Assembly: GCA_964036665.1 (NCBI GenBank)
Contig: OZ038531.1
Coordinates: 6,262,168 to 6,326,167, forward strand
Direction of reading: 5' to 3'
Source: Gordius sp. MW1
Lineage: Eukaryota; Nematomorpha; Gordioida; Gordea; Gordiidae
Length of the DNA: 64,000 nucleotides
Shown here: one piece after another, positions 58,101 to 64,000 of the stretch
Layout of the letters: every line of letters begins with the position of its first letter
How positions within the stretch are numbered: the stretch's first letter is position 1
Made by a program: the position numbers and the translations under genes
The notes under the pieces: model-generated
Databases searched by the model: none
The model's input: only the letters and a program-made list of their open reading frames with translations
What the model was told of the DNA's origin: nothing

Positions 58101-61100
58101 TATCAATAGTTGATCAAATTTTTTCATCATATCATCTATTATGATTTTAGGGCCCAAATGGCTGTGTGTCATTTATTTATTATAATGCTAATTATTAGAG
58201 TTGTTAAAGCTTCTTTTCAAAAATTAGTATGGTTTTGGTTACCTGTTTTAAAAGTAATTAAACACAGCTCCACCTAAAGGAGCTAATAGATCACGTTATT
58301 ATTCCCATATTTATAAGGTTGTTTAAATTTGTATAGCCTATATAAAAAAAACTTCATAAAAGGCTGGTTAAAATTTAACTTTAATAAAAGGTTGTAAAAT
58401 TTTTATCAAAATTTGTGTATAACGAAAGAAGTAATCGTATAAAGATTATGAAGCAAATTTTGTTTAAAATAATATAAATATATTATACTTTATAAATATG
58501 GACAGGTGAGGGCGATAAAATTAAAGGGAAATGTATCAAATGTCAATAAATGCTATCAATTACTTAAAACTTAAAAAGTAGTTATCTTGAGGTATCAATT
58601 GCAATGGTATTCTTATGCCAACCGCCCCCCCCCCCTTAGAAAAGTCTCCTGTCTTGTCCATCGCTCAGGTACGTTCCCCTTACACTATTCTACCCCTCCC
58701 CAGCGGTGTGCAGCGTTCATTTAACACTACACTTTTACCCGCACTTACCTTAAATCAGATGTATAAGATAAGCTATGCGAATAAAACTCTAAGTATCCGA
58801 GTTAAGTAGGTACGGGTAAGTTACAATGGTGGATCATGCTAATTAGGTAAAAATGTATGGGTAAGTTTAAAAATTTTTATCACTGTTAGAGATAAAAACA
58901 ACCCCATGCTAACGATGATAGTTGATCAAAATAATGATCCTTGAATTTGTTTGACCGGTTGGTATACGAAAAGAATTAATAAGGTATAGCTCTTGCCGTC
59001 TGATGGTCATGCACTTTTTCGATGGTTTCAAGGGTCAATATGACACATATTTTGAAGTTGTTGAATTTTAAAATTATAGAGCTATAATGGGAAATATTAC
59101 ACCAACATTATGTGAACATTTGCGCTTTATCTGAGCCCATTGAGTCAATGTTATAACAATGAGTTTACAATTAATAATTAATTATCTATTAACAGGCAAT
59201 TTTGTAAAAACATTATACACTATTAAACGGTTATGAAATTAATAGTGCTCAAAACTTGTTTATTAATATTTTATCAATAATTAACAATACATTTTTGGTC
59301 AAGTATATCGTGTAGACTAGACCTAATTTTATTGACCTATTACAATCTGAAACCAGTCTATCATTCATTTTTGCAATTTATACAATGTAATATTTCAAGG
59401 TCACAATTTATCCCAATAATTTTGGACCATCAAACAAAGGCTCATATTCTTATGTAATACGTCATAAAATTGGTCTTATCTGTATATCCGTCATCAAAAA
59501 TTTAAATATACCTAAATTAGCAAAATTTGTACATTCATTTAAAAAAATTATACAATCAAACCATTTGATATTTATTTCTAGCCATAACAATATTTATTTA
59601 ACAAATCATATCAATATACATTCACACCATTTAAAACAATTATTTCCCAAATAAAAAAAATCATCAATGGTTTTACTTGGTCTAAAATCGCCTTATATAG
59701 GCCCAAACTCACGTAATTTTGTAAAGATATTCTATGATATTTTCATTAAAAATATTGAAATTTTCATATCTTTACTTGTTTGACTTAATTTTGTGATATT
59801 TTGAAACTTGTCTTAAGGCATATTGATTTGACCGATTAATCAATAGTTTGTGTTTATTAAGGAGGAATAAATAATCAACTAAAAATAATAAACTTTTATT
59901 TATTTTTCCTCTCCCCCTATATCCTAGAATTGCATTGCAAATCACTACCTCTTTCTTCATTGTTTCGAAGAGCTTGAGTGCTTGGCTCAATAAAGTAGCT
60001 GTTGCCCCTTTGGGGCGGAACCCCTGGCCAGGTACAAAGGAATGTGTTTACCTTTGCAGCACTATAGTTGAAAAATAAACTGAATGTTTTGAATTACAGC
60101 ACTCTTCTTCTTCTTCTTCTTCTTTATCAGTTATTTGGTCTCACATTCGTGGGGTTGGTTTTGATAAGTTTCTTCCATCTTGACCGGATGAGTGCCATGT
60201 CTTGAGTAATCTCTTTAGTTTTCATAACTTTATCGACTTGCCCTTTCCACGTGACACGGGGTCGTCCTCTTCTTCTCTTCCCCGGTACCTCGATGTCCAG
60301 TACTTTTCGATTTACATCATCCGTGTCCCTTCTTAGTATATGCCCATACCACCTTAGCGGTTTTTGTTTATCATGTCCGCCATAGGTTGAATACCAATAT
60401 TTGTCATGAAAAAGTCTTTCGTCATATGGTCGAGCTTAGTATACCCCAAGCTCCACCGTCTCATTCTCATCTCTGTGGCTTGTAATAGCTTTCCTTACTT
60501 GGTGTTTAATGCGCATGTTTCACTTGCATAGAGTAACACCGGTCATAGGATGGAGCTTTGCTCTCCAACCATATTGACATTTATTTGTCGCACATTACAC
60601 CACATATACTTCGCCATTTAAGCCATCCTTTTTGGATCCGGGCATTGACTTCTATTGCGCAACCTCCCTCTTGATGTAGCATCGAGCCGAGGTATTTAAA
60701 CCTATCTACTTTTGGGAACTTTAGATGGTAATCCAGCGATGGGGTGCTTGTACCGTTCATTTCCATGTATACCGTTTTTCGATCGTTGACCTTTAAACCA
60801 TATCCAGCTAAGCGCTTTGACCACTTTTCGGCTTCTTCAAATACTTTCTCCCTTGTTTCCTCACATAGTACTATATCATCGGCATATAGCATACACCATG
60901 GGCTTTTGAATGTCCCTCGTTATCATGTCTATAATTATATTAAATAAAAAGGGACTTAAAGCAGATCCTTGATGTAATCCAATTTTAACCCGAAAAAATA
61001 TAGAGTCTCCAACTGTCGTCCTAACGCAAGAGTTTGAGGCTTCATAAATATTTTTTATAAGCCATATATGCGTCAAGGATATTTTGTTTTCTCAGGCACC

Positions 61101-63927
61101 ACTATATTAAATCGCGGGGGACAGTGTCATAAGCTTGCTCCAAGTCGATAAAGACCATATGTATTTCCTTTTTCCCCATACTTATCCATCATTTGTCTTA
61201 GTGCGAAGATTGGGTTGATTGTGGATTGGCCGGCCACAAATCCGAATTGATTAGCCGATATTTCCACCTCGTTTTTTAGCCTTGTTACTAAGATCCTTTC
61301 CATAAGCTTCAAGGAGTGGTAAGTTAGCTTGATACCTCTGTAATTGCCACAGTCTTGAGGGTCTTCTTTGCCTTTAAATAAGGGTATAATCGTGCTTGCT
61401 CTCCATTGATTAGGAATTCGCTCTTCTACCAATATCTTGTTAAGGAGGTTCGTCATGATGGTGACTCCTTCTTCAAGACATCCGAGCAATGCTTCCATAG
61501 GTATTCCATCTGGGCCATTTGCTTTTCCTTTTTGCATCTTGTTCATCTATGTCCTAACTTCATCCTCCTGAAAGAGTTCGACCATACTTATATTTGGCTC
61601 AATTTTGGAGGGAATCCTTGTCATTTGCAATATTCATAAGTTTCTTAAAATATCCTTTCCACCTTTCCATCACTTTATTCGGCTTAAATAAGGTTTGACC
61701 CTTCTCGTTTTTTACTATTTTAAGATCTCCGACATCGCGACTTTTCTTCTCCCTTATCTTGGCAAATTTGTACATTAGCCTATCATCCGATTTATGATCC
61801 AGATAGTTTGCCATCTCGGTGTAAGCTGCATTCTTCGCTATTGCAACGGCCCTTTTTGCAGCTCTCTTTGTGTCCCTATACTCTTAAAAAACCTCCGACT
61901 TTTTTGATTTATGCTACTGTCTATATAAATCTTTCTTTTTCGATGAAATCCCTAACCGATTGATCCCAACACCATATTTCCCTATTCATAGCTTTGCCTC
62001 CTTTGGTATGTCCTAGAACATTAATCGCTGTTTCCTTAATGTCCTTAGATAGCGTCTCCTAATCGCCGTCTACGTTCTTTTGCAACTTCCTTGCATCCAA
62101 GAGGAGGAGGCTTTTTGAGGGTTTTTTTCGTTCGTCGACGTATCCTTTAGCCTTTCGTATCGAATTCGAGGTTCATATACCTTTCTTCTTTCGGGAAATA
62201 CTCTTCTGTCAAGATCCATAACAAGGGGACGATTGTGCCTGGCGATTTCTTCTCCCGGTATACTTTGCAATCCTTGATACTCCATAAGTCCTTTTGCTGT
62301 ATAAGCAAATAGTCAATTTGACTAAAATGCTTCCCACTTCTATAGGTCACAATCTGATCTTCGCGCTTTTGAAAATAGGTGTTAACGATCGCCATGTCAT
62401 ATGCTTAGGATACTTGGAGAAGTTTTTCCCCTTCTTTGTTCTTCAAACCATGCCCATAGCCTCCATGATTGCGTTCATATCCGAGGCGATCTTTCCCTAC
62501 GTGAGCGTGACTCAATGATTGACCTTTCTTCCTGTCCTATTCCTTGATTTCCTTTTTCAATGAATCGAAGAAGATGTCTTTTTCTGATTCCGAACACCCA
62601 ATTTGGGGAGCATACGCACACATAACGATTAGGAGGCCCCCTTGATCTGCAATCTTTACCCACATTAGCCTGTCGGAACAAAGCTTGACTTCCACTACCT
62701 TGTCCTATAACGATTCGCTTAGAACGATACCGACCTCGTTTCTACGATTTGGTGACCTACTGTAGAAAAGCTTGTATCCTTCTCCTAATTCCCGAACTTT
62801 CGTTCCGTTCCACCTCGTCTCTTGTAGGCAGGCGATGTGTACCTTTCTTGTTTTTAGCATTTGTGCGACCTCGATGCTCTTCCCCGTCCACGTTCCCACA
62901 TTCCAACACGTTATTCGCATTCTTTCAACAACTAATTTCCTTGACCGCCTTCGTTGTGAGTTGGGCCGTGACCCTAGTGTATTTTTCACATTGCATGGGC
63001 GGGGTATGCAGTGCGCGTCGTTTGTAAAGGACGCCTTAGAAAAATCTTGTTTGAAACTATCATAGTTTTGGAGTTGGTTTTTATAGCCGGTTTTGACCTG
63101 ACGCCAGCCCTCCACTTTTTGCACAGGGACTTAGGACCGTCGTAGGTAGTGTTTTTGAATTACAGCACTGATTTAGAATAATACATACTATATCTAAATT
63201 ATAGAATTGGGCAAATGTCAGTAAATTTTATATTGTTATTATTAATATCTAGGGCAAAATATAAATAACTTATTAGATCTAAAATGTTTTTTTTTAATAA
63301 ATGGCAAAACAGCAATCTTAATTGGAAAAATATCATGAGAATTATTGGACTTTCTGCTATACATTTGCTTTCGCTTAATTATGTTTTTATGTTTTGGAAC
63401 TTTATAAATATATCTCATATTTTATAGACAATCCTTTATATTTGGGACAAGCTTGTACGCACGATTTAGAATGTCAATTGGGGAGTGGAAATAATTCCTT
63501 TTGCAAAAAGGGATTTTGTGACTGTCAAGTTGGTTACCTCTGGCTAAGGAATAATACCTGCTCTAAGGGTAAGATTGTATGGGTTCTTAAACTCTCATTG
63601 CATTTTAGCGAAGCTGATAGGGGATTATTGTATGTCAGACGAGGACTGTCAGACAAATATACCCGAATCTCAATGTACAAAATCTAAATGCCTTTGCAAA
63701 GTTGGCTTTATTACGGACTCAAATAAATTATGTTCAATAAGTAAGCCTACTAATTTATACAGAAATCATATTTTATATTAAATCTTAATTAGAACCATTG
63801 CCTAAAGACAAGTGTTCTTCAGATACCCAATGTCGTAACAAAGATGAAAACTTAATTTGTGATCCAATTTTAATGCACTGTATTTGCAAGCCAAACTACT
63901 TGCTTCAAAATAAAACGTGTCAACAAG
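48838..63927 (+). CDS. Secreted EGF/EB multi-module protein (3' end beyond window)
   Basis: This is a large extracellular protein of unknown role. The first exon encodes a signal peptide ([20 protein letters not shown]). Exon 2 gives a cysteine-free segment. Ten EGF-like exons (49329-53060) and at least 21 EB-like six-cysteine exons (53187-58081 and 63428-63927) follow. Every junction that I could place is phase 1, so modules can be gained or lost without frame damage. No transmembrane segment or stop is reached before the window ends. EB modules joined to EGF repeats occur in arthropod and nematode secreted or surface proteins, some annotated as prion-like domain-bearing protein 25. I see no catalytic domain. 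Introns range from 37 nt to 5.3 kb; the largest holds a LINE. Confidence 0.9.
49329..53060 (+). CDS. EGF/EB gene exons 3-12: ten EGF-like modules
   Basis: Exons: 49329-49445, 49872-49997, 50068-50187, 50438-50560, 50865-50981, 51631-51753, 51798-51919 (one boundary may be off by a base), 52034-52153, 52731-52853, 52938-53060. Nine of the ten start with the calcium-binding signature D(V/I/L)(N/D)EC, for example [13 protein letters not shown] and [12 protein letters not shown]. They have six cysteines and the [16 protein letters not shown] stretch that fits the Asp/Asn hydroxylation consensus C-x-N-x4-Y-x-C-x-C. The first module ([12 protein letters not shown]) lacks the calcium-binding lead. 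Such arrays form rigid rods in fibrillin-like proteins. Confidence 0.9.
49716..49773. repeat. Dispersed hairpin repeat, copy 2
   Basis: This is the inverse of 29198-29255, in an intron between the first two EGF exons. Perfect 11-base arms ATGGAAATCGT / ACGATTTCCAT flank a 10-base loop. It could be a tiny MITE core. Confidence 0.75.
50575..50729. mobile_element. hAT-like MITE in an intron of the EGF/EB gene
   Basis: The ends are CTGTGGCGTAGCCAGAGGAG and TACTGGCTACGCGCCTG. Exact 8-bp duplications CGCTATTG lie at 50567-50574 and 50730-50737. It is 155 bp with internal C runs, inserted 7 bases after an exon donor. Confidence 0.9.
53187..58081 (+). CDS. EGF/EB gene exons 13-30: eighteen EB-like modules
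   Basis: Exon starts: 53187, 53397, 53679, 53956, 54143, 54316, 54513, 54752, 55173, 55376, 55586, 56064, 56367, 56583, 56774, 56956, 57775, 57944. Each exon is 129-141 nt and divisible by three. Each encodes about 44 residues with the pattern hydrophobic-G-x2-C-x5-C, then C, then C-x-C and a final C (for example [14 protein letters not shown] ... [19 protein letters not shown] ... SCSCS). The exons starting 54752, 55173 and 55376 carry a seventh cysteine. Several introns are under 60 nt; that before 57944 is only 37 nt. These fit the EB module family better than classical EGF. Confidence 0.85.
58082..60103 (+). other. First part of the 5.3 kb intron of the EGF/EB gene
   Basis: No module exon was found here. 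Contents are AT-rich DNA, a C11 run at about 58624 and a GC-rich patch at 59997-60055 with GCCCCTTTGGGGCGG (self-complementary). The 64-codon frame near 58615-58809 has no motif. Confidence 0.5.
60581..61546 (-). pseudogene. RTE reverse transcriptase region (broken)
   Basis: Order of motifs: [54 protein letters not shown], then [17 protein letters not shown] and YADDIVL (catalytic box), then [15 protein letters not shown]. Frame breaks lie around 61130-61080 and 60890. The upstream linker is also fragmented (about 61600-62390). Confidence 0.9.
62475..63124 (-). pseudogene. RTE endonuclease region (broken)
   Basis: It reads [32 protein letters not shown] and [20 protein letters not shown], the AP-endonuclease-like start with the catalytic-site asparagine (WNVGT) and glutamate (QETRW). 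The frame is interrupted near 62700 and continues in another frame. Confidence 0.85.
63428..63927 (+). CDS. EGF/EB gene exons 31-33: three further EB-like modules
   Basis: Exons 63428-63568, 63609-63740 and 63793-63927 continue the same phase-1 pattern after the 5.3 kb intron ([46 protein letters not shown]). Introns of 40 and 52 nt separate them. The last donor is GTTAGG at 63928, so the gene continues beyond the window. Confidence 0.85.
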
Positions 63928-64000
63928 GTTAGGTTAATATAACAAAGATCAATACCTTGTTTCAAAAATTTAGCAATCAATTACCTATATATCGATAATT

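Larger units (their letters stand above)
60104..63152 (-). mobile_element. RTE-clade non-LTR retrotransposon, nearly full length, antisense in intron
   Basis: About 3.05 kb on the minus strand with an endonuclease-then-reverse-transcriptase order. The 3' end is a GAA microsatellite tail (TTC repeats at 60104-60125 on the plus strand). A 17-bp exact target duplication TTTTGAATTACAGCACT lies at 60087-60103 and 63153-63169. Size, single coding region and simple-repeat tail fit the RTE clade, and the protein resembles copies often labelled craniofacial development protein 2-like. The coding frame is broken at several places, so it is dead, but the intact duplication suggests a fairly recent insertion. 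Confidence 0.9.

Noticed and set aside
1..64000. tRNA, rRNA and CRISPR features
   Set aside because: No cloverleaf with A/B boxes, no rRNA core sequence and no spaced repeat array was recognised by eye.

Overview
This window comes from an AT-rich animal nuclear genome. It carries four spliced protein-coding genes (nuclear receptor, importin-13, POU-IV factor, secreted EGF/EB-module protein) and a large amount of DNA-transposon debris. Gene content, GT-AG introns (several only 37-48 nt), phase-1 modular exons and an RTE-type LINE all fit a metazoan, most likely a bilaterian and possibly an arthropod. The sequence alone does not fix the species.

Layout. Positions 1-3486 (minus strand) hold a nuclear receptor: exon 1 carries the two-zinc-finger DNA-binding domain, exon 2 the hinge, and exon 3 the start of the ligand-binding domain, cut by the window edge. 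Positions 8510-18907 (plus) hold an importin-13/transportin-3-type karyopherin that I could assemble from ATG to stop in 13 exon blocks. It has one in-frame TAA and two mutually compensating frame breaks. Positions 18908-45117 are a roughly 26 kb stretch with no convincing host gene. It contains hAT-like elements with exact 8-bp target duplications, a nested element, a long-inverted-repeat element, a degenerate piggyBac-like fragment and one GC-richer island with a 150-codon open frame on the minus strand. Positions 45118-47391 (plus) hold a class IV POU-homeodomain factor (acj6/Brn-3/unc-86 type) in three exons, with about 150 residues inserted between its POU-specific domain and homeodomain. 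Positions 48838 to beyond 63927 (plus) hold a secreted multi-module protein: signal peptide, a cysteine-free segment, ten EGF-like modules and at least 21 six-cysteine EB-like modules, almost exactly one module per phase 1-1 exon, continuing past the window edge.

Mobile DNA. The commonest family has termini like CATGGGCGTAGCC or CAGGGGCGTAGCC with poly-G tracts. Several copies have perfect 8-bp target-site duplications, which points to hAT. A pogo-like element lies inside a longer inverted-repeat element in an importin-13 intron. A nearly full-length but broken RTE-clade LINE with a 17-bp target duplication lies antisense in an intron of the EGF/EB gene.

The four genes do not form a pathway. 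They are two transcription factors, one nuclear transport receptor and one extracellular protein. The most unusual items are the POU linker insertion, the three lesions in importin-13, the regular EB-module gene with very short introns, and the stacked transposon insertions.
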